Below, in pieces: positions 1 through 11,178 of a stretch of DNA of 64,000 bases. Origin of the DNA: Avrilella dinanensis. GTDB taxonomy: Bacteria; Bacteroidota; Bacteroidia; Flavobacteriales; Flavobacteriaceae. The notes below the pieces were generated by a model that was not told the origin of the DNA, searched no databases, and was given only the letters and a program-made list of their open reading frames with translations. Positions within the stretch are counted from its first letter, which is position 1, and the number at the start of each line of letters is the position of its first letter. The stretch spans positions 743,936-807,935 of the forward strand of contig NZ_NIPO01000001.1 of assembly GCF_002807015.1 (NCBI RefSeq), given 5' to 3'. The translations under genes and the position numbers were made by a program.

Positions 1-16
1 TACATAATTATATTTA

Positions 17-3000
17 TTATTTATCCTTACCTGTAAAACCTGTCTTGATTGATAAATCTATCCCTAATATAGCTTTAATCCCTATATTAATATCTATAAC
101 CTTATTGTTACTACCCGATGGTTTGCCTCCTTTTATTCCTAAGCCAGCACCTAATGCATTAGATAAACTTTCAGGATTTTTGGATAACCCCAAAGATCTT
201 GTAGGACCAATACCCAATTCGTAATCTGTATAACCATTATTAGCATAATAAGTAGGTATATCTCCATGAGGTACCATATCTTTTGTAACATAATCTACCT
301 TTCCAAACAAACCTATCCCTTTATATCCCAATCCTCCTCCGATAAAATTATGTCCTGTTCCATCTCCCCATTTCGCAATAGGGGCATCTGGGGCTTGATT
401 ACTATATCCTATACTTCCTATATCAGCCGTAATTATACCAGCCTCTATATTACCAATAGGCAATGAAGCTCCAACTTGAACTCCTAAGCTCGCTTTGGCT
501 TCAATTTCAAAAACAAATCTTCCTCCATCACCTTTCTTACTATTGTAGATAAAGTCCATATGCATTGCATCATTTCCATCCTCATCTGTATAACCATAAT
601 GATTTGTATAATAATATTCTTCACGTTTATCATCATACATTATATCACTACTACTATCATTACCATTCCATTGTTTATGCCACCATGCACCTAATTTTGT
701 TTCAAAAAGTCCAGTTGGATCAGTAACCATCACAGGGTTGTTAAATGCATATCTATACGGTGTCCAATTAGGTGCTTGCTCGGCCAGCGGGTCAACACTT
801 ACAAATATACTAATTCTCGGGTCGTAGTATCTTGCTCCATAGTAATACATACCAGTTTCTCTATCCATCTCCTTACCGTTAAACTTATATGGGTTGTTGT
901 AACTGTCCATATTTTGGGTAGGGTAAGGCTCTAAATAGTACTTACTTTGGTTGTGTTCAGTCATTAACTCACCAAATGGTAAATATTCGTAGTAATGCGA
1001 CGGTCTTCCAAAGTTGTCGGTAATATACGAAGAACTTCCCAAATGGTCACTATGGTACCACCAAATTGGTTTACGCTGGCTTTCGTCATACCCTTCTTCA
1101 ACAGGTGGTGTATCGTTACCACCGTCGTCTTCCCATTCGTCTTCGGTGTCTTCATGCTCGTCAACCGTTTCTTCTTCATACTCATCAAGGCAGTCAAAGT
1201 TTTCTATCACATAGTCATACACCTCACAGGCATTGCTGAAATCTGCCAGCAAATGCGTGTCTATGTATTCCAACACTTCGCCATAGCAACTGTCTCCATA
1301 ATCGGTGTCTGTATCGTTGTCGTCATCGCCAACACCTGTCCCGGTACCATCACAGCCCTCTGAGTGGTCTTTACAGTCCATAGGATAACATTCCGGCTCT
1401 AATCCTTGCTCGTAATCTCCACTTTCAAAATATTGTCTAACACAGACTGGGTGAGCATAAAAAATTTCTTCAATATATGCAGGCACAACCATCTCTTCAG
1501 GCAAACCTTCGCAATATGTTCCTTCTCCACCTACAAGATTACAGTAAAAATACCGTAATCTATCTATTTCTTCCCAATACTCAATAACACATTTTTCATA
1601 TACACCACAACAATAATCATTGTTTGCATAAATAGTCATTGCTCCAAACTGTTCTTCTTCCCACTCTGCCTGGGCGGCGGCATAGTCCGCCATCAGATTA
1701 TTCAATGCTGTAACACAGTCAAACTGTTCCTGTTCCTCTTCGGTATATTCGGGTGGGGTGGTGTCATCAACTTCGTTGGTATCTCCAATTACCTCGCCAG
1801 TTACCGGGTCAATGTCCACACACACATATTCATTAGCTGCTACCAAAGCGTCACATGGGCTCATAGTGCTCATCAGGTTTTGGATATACTGCACACAATG
1901 CACGCGGGTAGGGATACCGGTATAATTATTTATCATCGTTTGCAGCTGTGCGGTACAATTGCTGTCGGGGTTGCCTATGCTCATCGCTGCGTACACGATA
2001 TCCTCTTCCGAATCTATATCGGTGTTGTCCACTATCATGCTCATATCAGCATCCCTCTGTGTCATCATTCCCTGTGTCATATTACCCGGCTCTATCCACG
2101 CATCAATCGGCACAATACGGCTTGCAAAGCGTTTTTCATTAATATAATAATGCTTGGTGGCTTCTCCTCGTTCAATATTCACTACCATATTGCCCGATGG
2201 GTACATCGTATATTTATGAACGTCCAGCACCTGGTAAATATTGTTTCCGCCAATGTTTATTTCATTCACATCACCATAAGCCTTAAAGGTACGCTCACCG
2301 GCATGGTCATATACATAATGGCTCACACGGCTACTGTCGTCTATCACCGCCAGCAAACGGTTCTGCTCGTCCCAGAACATACGGCGGTCTTTCATCATGA
2401 AGAGGTTTTGGGCTGCTCCACCGGCATGAAGGTGTTCAATATTTCCGTTGGCATCATAATCGAAATCCAAACCGCCACTGCCTCCGGCATTCATGCTATA
2501 TCTTATAGTGCTTGGAGCGTGCGGGTGGTTGTTGTCTTCATATTTATAATCCGCATTATAGGAGTTTACCGTATGATTTCCATTCCTTGCATGCTGTTGG
2601 TCTTTCATTACAATACCATGGGTTTTGTTGTACTTCATGTTCAAGCTATATTCATGGTTTTCCTGATAACCCGACCAACCTATGCTGGCTTTATTCAACC
2701 GGTTAAAACTATCGTAATAGAAGTTTTTATTATACACTCCACCCATATGCAACACATTGTGCTGCGAAGAGGTGTTTTGCACTTGCGTGATGTTTTGGTT
2801 AGCATCATAGCTGTACACATTCCGCATAAAGGTGGTTTCATCCGGGCGGTCGAGCTGCATGGCACGTATGCGTTGGGTAATATCGTACTCGTTGGTGGTT
2901 TTCACATCGTTGCCATAGAGTATCTCTGTCGGCTGGTCAAAGAAGTTGTATTTTACGTCTCTCAGGTAAACCTGAGACTCCTGCGGGTCGGTATTTTCAA

Positions 3001-6000
3001 TGGCCTTCAGCTGCCCTACGGAGTTGTAGGTATAAGCCAATTCCTCCCCGTCGGGGTAGGTTTGCTCCATCATACGCCCCCACGAGTCGTAACGGAAAGT
3101 CTGGTTAAACTCAAAGAGTCCGTTTTGTGCTACCAAAGCTCTTTTGTCACTAACCACTTCACCCAAAGCACCATATTCAAAATTACGTACTCCTGTCAGG
3201 TCTCTAACCTCTATCAGCCTGCCTTTGTCATAAGGTGTGGTGCCTGTTCCATATTTATATTGTACCGTATGAGAAGGATAAGTAATATCGGTTAACTGAT
3301 TGAAATGGTATTTGTATTGGATACTTTGCCCGGCATTAATCAAATTCTGGTTTCGTGATTCAACTAGCTTACCGGTCAGGTCGTATTTGAATTGTGAAAT
3401 ACCGTTATCGGGGTGGTTTACTCCCATTTTGTTCCCAAAGCTATCGTATTGGTAAGCGGTAATTTTTCCTTCGGCATCGGTCACTTGCATCAGCTGGCTC
3501 AGCGGGTCATACCGGAAAGCGGTAACCAATGTTTCAGAATCTCCAATCTGATGGGTCGCTGTGGTTCGTCCTTTGTAATCTTTAAAAGTTTGGGTAATAT
3601 TGCCTTCCGGTAATATCACTTTTTCATAATACTTATTGCCTCCGCTTCCGTCATTGCCATAACCGTACTCAAATTCGGTTGTAGCGTTCAGTCCGTGAAC
3701 GTGGTTTTGCAACACCCTGTCCTGGCTGTCGTAGAAATTAGACGTTTTTTCCTGTTCCACATGTTGCAATGGCTCGTAGCTCTCTAATGCCGGTACGAAA
3801 TCGCCATTACAGCTCAGTTGTTCCTGCCCGAGGTAGCTTTCCACTGTTCGCCCGAATTCGTCATACACTACTTTGCCCGATACGGCAAAACGGTAACCGG
3901 TTGTAGCTGTGGCATTCTCACATTCCTGATACACATCCAGCTGCTTTTTGGTCTGGATAATGCGTCCCAGTCCATCGGCAAAAGTAGAAGTGTGCAGCAA
4001 TTGATAATCCTGCTCCGGCACATTGCCACCCAAACCGATTTCGTCGGTAATGTTATGGGTAGTCACGGCATACCGCAATCCGTTTGGTGCGGTTTTATAT
4101 TCGTTGCGGATCGTCCATTTTTCGTTATATGGTCCTTTGAATTGCTTGAGTCGGCGTACCGGATCATAGAAATAATGAAATTCAATCCCATTAGGATCTA
4201 TTTGAGAAGTTGGCATTCCGAAGTTCGTATAATCAGCCTTACTTTCAAAACCATACGCATCTATTATCTCATTGGCGTATTGAAAGTAATTGTAAGGACT
4301 ATATTCATATCGGTAAAAGAACCGCTCGCTTTCCGAAGAAGACGGCGTTGGTTTCGGGAACACCACCCTCATCAGGTTTCCAAATGCATCATGCTGGAAA
4401 TCAGTGGTCGCCATTTGCCCGGCATTTTCCAATGTTTTAATGCGGTGGATTTTCGAAACGTTAAACTGTGGAGACAATTCCGTTGCACTCGAACGCAATA
4501 TTGTCGAACCTTGTTTCACATCATGCCTTTTCGGAATATTTACGATATATTGTCCACTACTATTAATATCATGATAAGTGATTTCCACATCGAGATTTTC
4601 CCGGTCGTCTCTGTATTGGGTTACGTTGCCGTATTTGTCATATCTGGTAAACAGATATTTGCTTACTTCTTCCATATAGCTGGTGGTGGAAGTTCCTTGA
4701 TAATGCCTTTGTGTTACTTTGTTTTCTTTGATCAATGGTAATATACGCATTACATCGCTGTAAGTAACTGAAGGAGATGAGGCTGTGTTAAAACTACTGT
4801 TAGCATTCGTACCCAAAGAATAAATAGCATAATCATATTCATTAATACTAAACAAGCGGTTCGCTCCGTCTTTGACCGTCTCTCTGACCAGCAAATTAGC
4901 AATGTATTGGTATTTACGACTATCGGAAGATATTCCTGCTAAATAGACTTCTTGTGGCTGCATATCATTCAGCATATATTCTTGCGTAGAAGTGCGGTAA
5001 GCCGCTCCGTCTGCCCGGAGTTGGTGGGTACGCACTTCGCCAAAGCCAAGAAACTTACGCTCGCGGCGGTCTTTTAGTCCGTTAAAATATTCAAAAGCAA
5101 AGGTTTGTACGTCTTCTCCGTCAGACTCAAAACCATCGTGTACACGCACTTTGGTCAACACCCACTTTTTGAACGGCATTTTGTAGTTGTTGCCCACGGT
5201 GGTTTGAGTTATCGGATTTTTCGTATCATAATCCATTATCATCTGTGAGCCGGTCGGGTTGTTTACCTTTTTCAGCATATTGGTTCTGCCGATTTTGGAA
5301 TACCTGACTTTCAGATTATTCTCATTAGTCGAATACAACATATCAATATAGCCATCTCCGTCAAAATCCATGTACTTAGTGTTGTCTCTACTATATATAT
5401 TGGTTAAACTTCCCGTACCACCAGCTCCAATTCTAATCCCAACTATACCAGGAAAAATAGGAATAGCATAATTAAAATTAATATTTGCTGTTATACCTAC
5501 TTGAGTAACAATATTATTTGATTGCCTAGGAAGATTAAACTCACTGGAAATAAAACCAGTACCTGTATTAAATTTAATTTGTCCATCACTTATATAATCC
5601 ACCAAGCCATCACCGTTGATGTCCATAAATTCATGAGACACCTTAGAGTTACTATCACTTCCTGCTATACCTGCACTAACATCCATACTAAAAAGGCCAG
5701 AGAAATCCGGGGTATAACCTAAGCTACTAGAGGTTCCTTCTAACTTTGTAACAACTCTATTTGCTTGATTAAAACCTGAGAATGTTGAGGAGGCAAAACC
5801 CTCTCCATTATTAAAAGCAACACTTCCGTTACCTAAAACTTTGTCTGCTAAACCATCTCCATTAATGTCCAATAACATTCCTTCAGAAGTTGTCACAGTC
5901 TTCAACGTATTTTCAGAATTTAAATTTAATGAAAAACTATCGTTTGCTCCAATTATAACGGTAGAAAGTAATTGATTTACGGCTAAAGAAGCGACAGAAC

Positions 6001-9000
6001 CACCATTCACCCTTCCTTCTCCTGAAGAAGTAGAACCAAAAAGTAAATTTTCATTAAGCTGCTTATTGGAAAGTCCTCCTCTAAAAGAGGTAAGCTGCAC
6101 TTTTTCCCCCATAATATCTGGATAACCGTCTCCATTTACATCTTGATAATCATTCAATATCTTCGAAAACCCACTATTCTTTCCTTTGCCGACAGTTATC
6201 CCCATAACTCCGATGGTTTGGTTGCTCCCTTCCGATTCTGATACAGATTGTCGAATAATTGACACAGCACCGCTCGGAGATATTCCTTGAGGGTCCGGAA
6301 TATAAAATGGCAACAAATCACCTACTTGATCGAAACGAAAATAAACACCTATCTCACTAGATTTGGCATACAACTTATTATGAGCTTTCCAGCGACTGTT
6401 TACTCGGTCAGGGGTAAGTGTAGTAAAGTGCTTCATCGCTTCTATTTGTTGCAAGCTGAGTCCAGTTCCTGCCTCTCCGGCACCTGTAACTTCTCCAGTA
6501 GCTGAATCATAGTCAAGTTCTTCAGGGTCTATATCCATAAGGCCATCTGCTTGATTATCAATATCTTCTTCGGTAACTTCTTCATCCTCATCCTCATCAG
6601 TAGATAGCCCTGCTAAACCTAAAGCGCCTATATAGCTCTTTTTAATAGGGTCAAAGGCCTCGCCTGGCATAGCCCCTTTATAAGCAAATTGGCCCCAGTT
6701 TCTATATAGAGAACCAATACCTAATACATTCTCATTCGAAAAAATATTAGCCTTATATAAACCATCATTTGATTCTCCCTGAATATAATCTGATTTTGGC
6801 GGAATAGTGCTTCCTACTACAGAAAGTAAATCATTATTTTCATTTTGATAAACTTTTAACCTATGAGCAACATACTTACTCTCTGAATAATATTCAAAAT
6901 ATAAGCTTGTACCACTCGCAACGTCGATATAACTCGGGGTAGAAGGAGATATGCTAATTACAGCTCCTGTATTAGTATATTGTTGAACCTCAGAAACCAT
7001 CCCTGCAGTATTAATCGTATATTTAAATTTTGCTGAGTGTCCATTAGTGGTATTCGGAATTTTACCCATCTGATTCTTAACTACCAAGTATATCTCATTT
7101 CCCTCACAGTTCGCTTCAGCAGTACATCCTTGTATGTCAAAATAATTATTAATTTGTATTTGAGTAGGATCGTTGAAAGTCGACTTATAATACGAGGTTA
7201 ACTGATTAGAATGCGTTTGATATTCTGGAACTAAATAAGTAGTTTCCTGTTCAGCAGCATTATAAATTCTTGGCTTAAACTTAGAATCTAATGTTTTCCA
7301 ATTAATTTGGGAATCAGATTTCACCTCTATTTTTACATAAACATATGTTTCAGGGTCATCTTCATCTATTAAAGGAAGAGCTATAGGTAGATTTGGATTA
7401 ACTATTGAATTATTAACATTTCTCTTTATAAAATAATAGTTTTGTTGTAAAATATCTTCCGGATCGTATGAACTATCCCCTTCTTCATATTCAGCAATTT
7501 TGTACACTTTTACCAAGATAGACACATCGTCAGAAAGTTGAGGGGTAGTTCCTGAGTTATTTATAGTAAAATTATCCCATATCAGTGAATAAGGCATATT
7601 CTTCTTAATAACAAATGATTGCACCATTCTATCTCCATATACAAAACTATCACTATACTGAGAAGAGTATTGTTTATACTGGTTTGGAGAATCAAAATCT
7701 TGACTTGTATAGGTGACTTTTGGATTCCAATTTACGCTTATTGGTTCTTCTCCAGGAAGTTGACTTGAGTTTACCCTGAAAAATAACATGTCTCCTTTTT
7801 TAACAAATATATTATTAGCGTTCGTAGGCATTGAATTGACTATCAATAACGATGGTTCAATGATATAGTTGGTAATAGGAATAGGCAAATTGTTGTTTGA
7901 ATTGGTACTATTCGCTTCATTTTCTGTAGAACCAAATGGGTACGGCATACCTGATAGTATAGCTCGTGAAGATTCCACCGAAAAACGTACACCATCATCT
8001 GAAGATACAAACTGCTTGCTGATTGTTCCGGTAATATCTACCCTTCCCTCTTTCGGTGCTACCCAAACTTTTACCACATCCATTAAATCATTCTCAAGGC
8101 GTAAATCAGGTAAAGGAGCTAAAACATTGTTGTCTACATCATTTTCTTTGATAATTCGGTTTGGTGTTAAACTACTATCGTCAGTAAAAGTAGGATTTCC
8201 AGAATTAGGATCAATACGATTAAAATACACAATTTTGTCTTTTACATAATCTATCAAACCATCTGCATTGACATCGGTCATGAATATATTGCTCTCAGAA
8301 ACTGATTTATTATTGGAAAACGATTTTTTCCAAGCCAACAACGACAAAGAAAAACTTGGTTTACTAGTTGTTCGGGTAGTTACAGATGAAATTTGGTGAA
8401 AATTCTCAATTTCATACAATTGATTACTAAAAAATACTCCTCCAACATTTTTTCGGTATTTAAAGTCATCCCCTTTTTTAACCAATTTATCTGGCAGACC
8501 ATCGCCATCCATGTCTATTAATGACAACGATTGCTCTGTCTTTTCACTATTAGGAACCATAAAATCAAAAGTCGCAGCTAGTGTATTAGATATAGGTATC
8601 AAAGAAGTTGGAATGAAAGCTAGGTATACTCCTGCATTAACGCTAACTCCAATAGACGGACTATTTTCCACTACCGATCCTCCTAAAGTTGCCAAAGGCT
8701 CATCGTCAATATCATCATGTGCGTTAACTGTTATCTCCGGTCCAAACAGTCCTTCTTGAGTATCATCATAATATTCAAATGTATGGCTGTAGGTTTCTTC
8801 TGTCGGATCCGAGCCTTGAGTTGCCAAGGAAATATTCTTGGTATCAATAGATGATAATAGCAATTTACCGAATTTTCCTTGGGTGTGATTTAGAGTATAT
8901 TCTAAATAGTGGACCTGAGATCCTTTTGCCCACCTTGGACTTGTTATCAATATCTTATCCAATGCCACAGCATTGACTTCTTTAAAACCATAACGATAAT

Positions 9001-11164
9001 TAATTGTTCTATCTGATCTCAAACCATTACCATATGTAAAATCTACAATATGTTCACCATAATTATTAGCCTGAGAGTGTAATGTATATCTGATACTTCC
9101 AACTAAAATCTCTTTACCCCCTTCTAAATTTCCTTCACTATATGTTTTTGTTATATAACCATAAGTCATATAGTTACCATTTTTATCTTCCACTCTCTCC
9201 AGCATCCACTTGGCGATGTTACCCTGTGGAGATGTTAATCTGGAATTGGTATTTTGTCCGTAATAATATTTTGTACCGGATTTATCTGTCACTATCCAGT
9301 AATAACTAGAAGGGGAGGAGCCTTTTCTTTCTATCTTGGAAAAAGAACCTTCTACCTTAGGGTAGAAAATAGCCTCAGGTTCTTCTACCCTATCAATCAT
9401 CTGCGACTCTCTATGAGGTAAATAATAATTACTGCCATTCTTCAACATCAGTTCTTCGCCGTTCAGCAAATAACTTTCTGACTCTTTGGTTGTGTTGTAT
9501 TCCGGCACACCAAATTTTGTATCTACGGTAATATACGGTATAGATAAATCCCAGCCATAACCTACAAAACTGCTCCCACCGTTATTGTTGTAGCTGAGTG
9601 ATAAATTGGGCTGTAATCCATGTCGCCCCGGCGGAACAATAATAGGAAAATCTATGGTTCCGTCTCCTTTTTGGTTGGCGGAAGGCGGTTGTATTTGAAC
9701 AATATTGGCTGTTGGGTCGGCTATCTTGATATCACTAATCGAAGTGGGAGTAAACGAAGTGGTTTCCGGTGATTCAGGTGCTTGTATAATACCAGCTATA
9801 TAATCCGTGAAGTGGGTGGTTTTGGCGTATATCAACTGTTTTTCCGGCTGAATGCTGTCTGTTTGTACTGCTTTCCATTTTCTTTCTGCCGTATCAAAAT
9901 ACATCACGCTGATATCGCTGTCGGTGTAGCCCTCCGGAAGTAAATCCCGCTCATACCTGAGTACCAGCTGGGCCGGATTAGCAAAAACTGCTCCGTCAGG
10001 AGTAAACCGGAATGCTTGCTTGTTCTGTGTAACATTGACCGTGCTGCTACCCAAAGGAGCTATATCTGTTTGCCGCAAACGCTGTACCGCAATTTTGTCT
10101 GCTTGTTCGTAATCTGTTCTGTGAATGAAAAAATCTACATCGGGTAATCCAAAATGATAAAGCTCATCTTCTGCGGCTTTTATCTGATGACGGACAAAAG
10201 GCGAGGCAAAATCGATGGTTTCATCGGCTTCTATAACCACATCTATCGGATAGGCAAATTGGGAAATTACTGTTCCTTCTTTATCTTCTATCCGAACAGA
10301 TAATTCTTTGATTTTCTCGTTAGTGTCTGTAAAATATTCAAAACTTTCATTATCCACAGGAATATGTTCGTCATCAATAAATAACACTAGGTCGGAAGAC
10401 ATCAAAGTTCCTTTGAGATAGGCTCTGTTATTTTTTGTGTATAGTTTGTTATTATCTGAAAAAGTAATCAATCCTCCTGTGGCATCGGCATCTATAACCA
10501 ATTTGGCATTACGGATATAGTAACGGATATTTTTCCCTTCAGGTATGGTAAACATAATGTGGTTTTCTCCGTTTTTAAGCTGTGCAGGGGAAATTCTTTC
10601 TTGAAAAACTTTCCATTTGTTGTTGGTTTTGATAAAATATCCTCCGGTAGAGTTTTCGTAATTAATACTTTTACTTATTCCGGAAACGTTCTCTATCCCG
10701 TAAACTTCATAGGTCAGATAAACTTCTTTGCCAACAAGTTGATTTTTGTCGATATGAAAGGAAAATATATTATCTGCCGGGTCGTCTGCATTAATTTTGC
10801 TATCATAGCCGATAACTCCTTCTTTATCTGCTGAATGAATTTCGAAAGAGCTCGATTCATGGGCTTCTTCTATTTTTATTGTTTTCTTCTGCTCTACCGG
10901 AATACTAACTATTTGCTGAGTAGCAGTTTTTTTCTCTTCCGAAAGAACTGTATCTTCTTCCTTATCAATATCTGAAATAGCAGTAATTGATGCTGATTCC
11001 ACTGCTTGGCGTATATCTTCTACCAAAAAATATGGTATATCTGATTCCCAATATTTATGATTTATCGCAGCATAGGCCGGATAACTCACAAAATTAAATA
11101 TCAGCGAAAACAACGAAACGTAAAATAAAAAAGTTTTTAGCGGGCTAAGACGTTTTTGATACAT
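17..11164 (-). CDS. Giant SpvB/TcdB-like RHS-repeat surface or toxin protein (3715 aa)
   Basis: Begins with a hydrophobic signal sequence (about residues 10-32, ending SYPAYA). An SpvB-like segment follows at about 490-560 (GDGTIDFPIIVPPGRHGLQP). Six FG-GAP/VCBS-type calcium-loop motifs are spread over about 880-1940 (DMDGDGLPD, DVNADGLID, DVNGDGYPD, DINGDGLAD, DINGDGLVD, DFDGDGYID). A TcdB-middle-like segment lies near 1980 and YD/RHS repeats fill about 2250-3050. An unusual acidic, Cys-containing insert covers about 3060-3360. The RHS core follows (DHLGSSSYITDNFGR ... YYYGARYYDPRISIFVSVDP), closing at DPTGLFE near 3487. The last ~229 residues are a glycine-rich tail that I do not recognise. 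This architecture is known from TcB/TcC shells and polymorphic RHS toxins, where the tail is the effector. No T9SS sorting domain is visible. Export and toxicity are inferences. It lies 14 bp downstream of a T9SS-protein gene, so the two are probably co-transcribed. Any immunity gene would fall outside the window. Confidence 0.9.
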   Translation of the reverse strand: MYQKRLSPLKTFLFYVSLFSLIFNFVSYPAYAAINHKYWESDIPYFLVEDIRQAVESASITAISDIDKEEDTVLSEEKKTATQQIVSIPVEQKKTIKIEEAHESSSFEIHSADKEGVIGYDSKINADDPADNIFSFHIDKNQLVGKEVYLTYEVYGIENVSGISKSINYENSTGGYFIKTNNKWKVFQERISPAQLKNGENHIMFTIPEGKNIRYYIRNAKLVIDADATGGLITFSDNNKLYTKNNRAYLKGTLMSSDLVLFIDDEHIPVDNESFEYFTDTNEKIKELSVRIEDKEGTVISQFAYPIDVVIEADETIDFASPFVRHQIKAAEDELYHFGLPDVDFFIHRTDYEQADKIAVQRLRQTDIAPLGSSTVNVTQNKQAFRFTPDGAVFANPAQLVLRYERDLLPEGYTDSDISVMYFDTAERKWKAVQTDSIQPEKQLIYAKTTHFTDYIAGIIQAPESPETTSFTPTSISDIKIADPTANIVQIQPPSANQKGDGTIDFPIIVPPGRHGLQPNLSLSYNNNGGSSFVGYGWDLSIPYITVDTKFGVPEYNTTKESESYLLNGEELMLKNGSNYYLPHRESQMIDRVEEPEAIFYPKVEGSFSKIERKGSSPSSYYWIVTDKSGTKYYYGQNTNSRLTSPQGNIAKWMLERVEDKNGNYMTYGYITKTYSEGNLEGGKEILVGSIRYTLHSQANNYGEHIVDFTYGNGLRSDRTINYRYGFKEVNAVALDKILITSPRWAKGSQVHYLEYTLNHTQGKFGKLLLSSIDTKNISLATQGSDPTEETYSHTFEYYDDTQEGLFGPEITVNAHDDIDDEPLATLGGSVVENSPSIGVSVNAGVYLAFIPTSLIPISNTLAATFDFMVPNSEKTEQSLSLIDMDGDGLPDKLVKKGDDFKYRKNVGGVFFSNQLYEIENFHQISSVTTRTTSKPSFSLSLLAWKKSFSNNKSVSESNIFMTDVNADGLIDYVKDKIVYFNRIDPNSGNPTFTDDSSLTPNRIIKENDVDNNVLAPLPDLRLENDLMDVVKVWVAPKEGRVDITGTISKQFVSSDDGVRFSVESSRAILSGMPYPFGSTENEANSTNSNNNLPIPITNYIIEPSLLIVNSMPTNANNIFVKKGDMLFFRVNSSQLPGEEPISVNWNPKVTYTSQDFDSPNQYKQYSSQYSDSFVYGDRMVQSFVIKKNMPYSLIWDNFTINNSGTTPQLSDDVSILVKVYKIAEYEEGDSSYDPEDILQQNYYFIKRNVNNSIVNPNLPIALPLIDEDDPETYVYVKIEVKSDSQINWKTLDSKFKPRIYNAAEQETTYLVPEYQTHSNQLTSYYKSTFNDPTQIQINNYFDIQGCTAEANCEGNEIYLVVKNQMGKIPNTTNGHSAKFKYTINTAGMVSEVQQYTNTGAVISISPSTPSYIDVASGTSLYFEYYSESKYVAHRLKVYQNENNDLLSVVGSTIPPKSDYIQGESNDGLYKANIFSNENVLGIGSLYRNWGQFAYKGAMPGEAFDPIKKSYIGALGLAGLSTDEDEDEEVTEEDIDNQADGLMDIDPEELDYDSATGEVTGAGEAGTGLSLQQIEAMKHFTTLTPDRVNSRWKAHNKLYAKSSEIGVYFRFDQVGDLLPFYIPDPQGISPSGAVSIIRQSVSESEGSNQTIGVMGITVGKGKNSGFSKILNDYQDVNGDGYPDIMGEKVQLTSFRGGLSNKQLNENLLFGSTSSGEGRVNGGSVASLAVNQLLSTVIIGANDSFSLNLNSENTLKTVTTSEGMLLDINGDGLADKVLGNGSVAFNNGEGFASSTFSGFNQANRVVTKLEGTSSSLGYTPDFSGLFSMDVSAGIAGSDSNSKVSHEFMDINGDGLVDYISDGQIKFNTGTGFISSEFNLPRQSNNIVTQVGITANINFNYAIPIFPGIVGIRIGAGGTGSLTNIYSRDNTKYMDFDGDGYIDMLYSTNENNLKVRYSKIGRTNMLKKVNNPTGSQMIMDYDTKNPITQTTVGNNYKMPFKKWVLTKVRVHDGFESDGEDVQTFAFEYFNGLKDRRERKFLGFGEVRTHQLRADGAAYRTSTQEYMLNDMQPQEVYLAGISSDSRKYQYIANLLVRETVKDGANRLFSINEYDYAIYSLGTNANSSFNTASSPSVTYSDVMRILPLIKENKVTQRHYQGTSTTSYMEEVSKYLFTRYDKYGNVTQYRDDRENLDVEITYHDINSSGQYIVNIPKRHDVKQGSTILRSSATELSPQFNVSKIHRIKTLENAGQMATTDFQHDAFGNLMRVVFPKPTPSSSESERFFYRYEYSPYNYFQYANEIIDAYGFESKADYTNFGMPTSQIDPNGIEFHYFYDPVRRLKQFKGPYNEKWTIRNEYKTAPNGLRYAVTTHNITDEIGLGGNVPEQDYQLLHTSTFADGLGRIIQTKKQLDVYQECENATATTGYRFAVSGKVVYDEFGRTVESYLGQEQLSCNGDFVPALESYEPLQHVEQEKTSNFYDSQDRVLQNHVHGLNATTEFEYGYGNDGSGGNKYYEKVILPEGNITQTFKDYKGRTTATHQIGDSETLVTAFRYDPLSQLMQVTDAEGKITAYQYDSFGNKMGVNHPDNGISQFKYDLTGKLVESRNQNLINAGQSIQYKYHFNQLTDITYPSHTVQYKYGTGTTPYDKGRLIEVRDLTGVRNFEYGALGEVVSDKRALVAQNGLFEFNQTFRYDSWGRMMEQTYPDGEELAYTYNSVGQLKAIENTDPQESQVYLRDVKYNFFDQPTEILYGNDVKTTNEYDITQRIRAMQLDRPDETTFMRNVYSYDANQNITQVQNTSSQHNVLHMGGVYNKNFYYDSFNRLNKASIGWSGYQENHEYSLNMKYNKTHGIVMKDQQHARNGNHTVNSYNADYKYEDNNHPHAPSTIRYSMNAGGSGGLDFDYDANGNIEHLHAGGAAQNLFMMKDRRMFWDEQNRLLAVIDDSSRVSHYVYDHAGERTFKAYGDVNEINIGGNNIYQVLDVHKYTMYPSGNMVVNIERGEATKHYYINEKRFASRIVPIDAWIEPGNMTQGMMTQRDADMSMIVDNTDIDSEEDIVYAAMSIGNPDSNCTAQLQTMINNYTGIPTRVHCVQYIQNLMSTMSPCDALVAANEYVCVDIDPVTGEVIGDTNEVDDTTPPEYTEEEQEQFDCVTALNNLMADYAAAQAEWEEEQFGAMTIYANNDYCCGVYEKCVIEYWEEIDRLRYFYCNLVGGEGTYCEGLPEEMVVPAYIEEIFYAHPVCVRQYFESGDYEQGLEPECYPMDCKDHSEGCDGTGTGVGDDDNDTDTDYGDSCYGEVLEYIDTHLLADFSNACEVYDYVIENFDCLDEYEEETVDEHEDTEDEWEDDGGNDTPPVEEGYDESQRKPIWWYHSDHLGSSSYITDNFGRPSHYYEYLPFGELMTEHNQSKYYLEPYPTQNMDSYNNPYKFNGKEMDRETGMYYYGARYYDPRISIFVSVDPLAEQAPNWTPYRYAFNNPVMVTDPTGLFETKLGAWWHKQWNGNDSSSDIMYDDKREEYYYTNHYGYTDEDGNDAMHMDFIYNSKKGDGGRFVFEIEAKASLGVQVGASLPIGNIEAGIITADIGSIGYSNQAPDAPIAKWGDGTGHNFIGGGLGYKGIGLFGKVDYVTKDMVPHGDIPTYYANNGYTDYELGIGPTRSLGLSKNPESLSNALGAGLGIKGGKPSGSNNKVIDINIGIKAILGIDLSIKTGFTGKDK

Positions 11165-11178
11165 AGTAAGTTAATGTG

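Noticed and set aside
1880..3295. A 471-codon open frame on the plus strand.
   Set aside because: It is antisense to the RHS-repeat part of the giant protein, rich in His/Ile/Val as expected for a mirror frame, and has no family match or promoter.
3818..4741. A 307-codon open frame on the plus strand.
   Set aside because: Antisense shadow of the same RHS gene; the opposite strand codes a clear YD-repeat protein.
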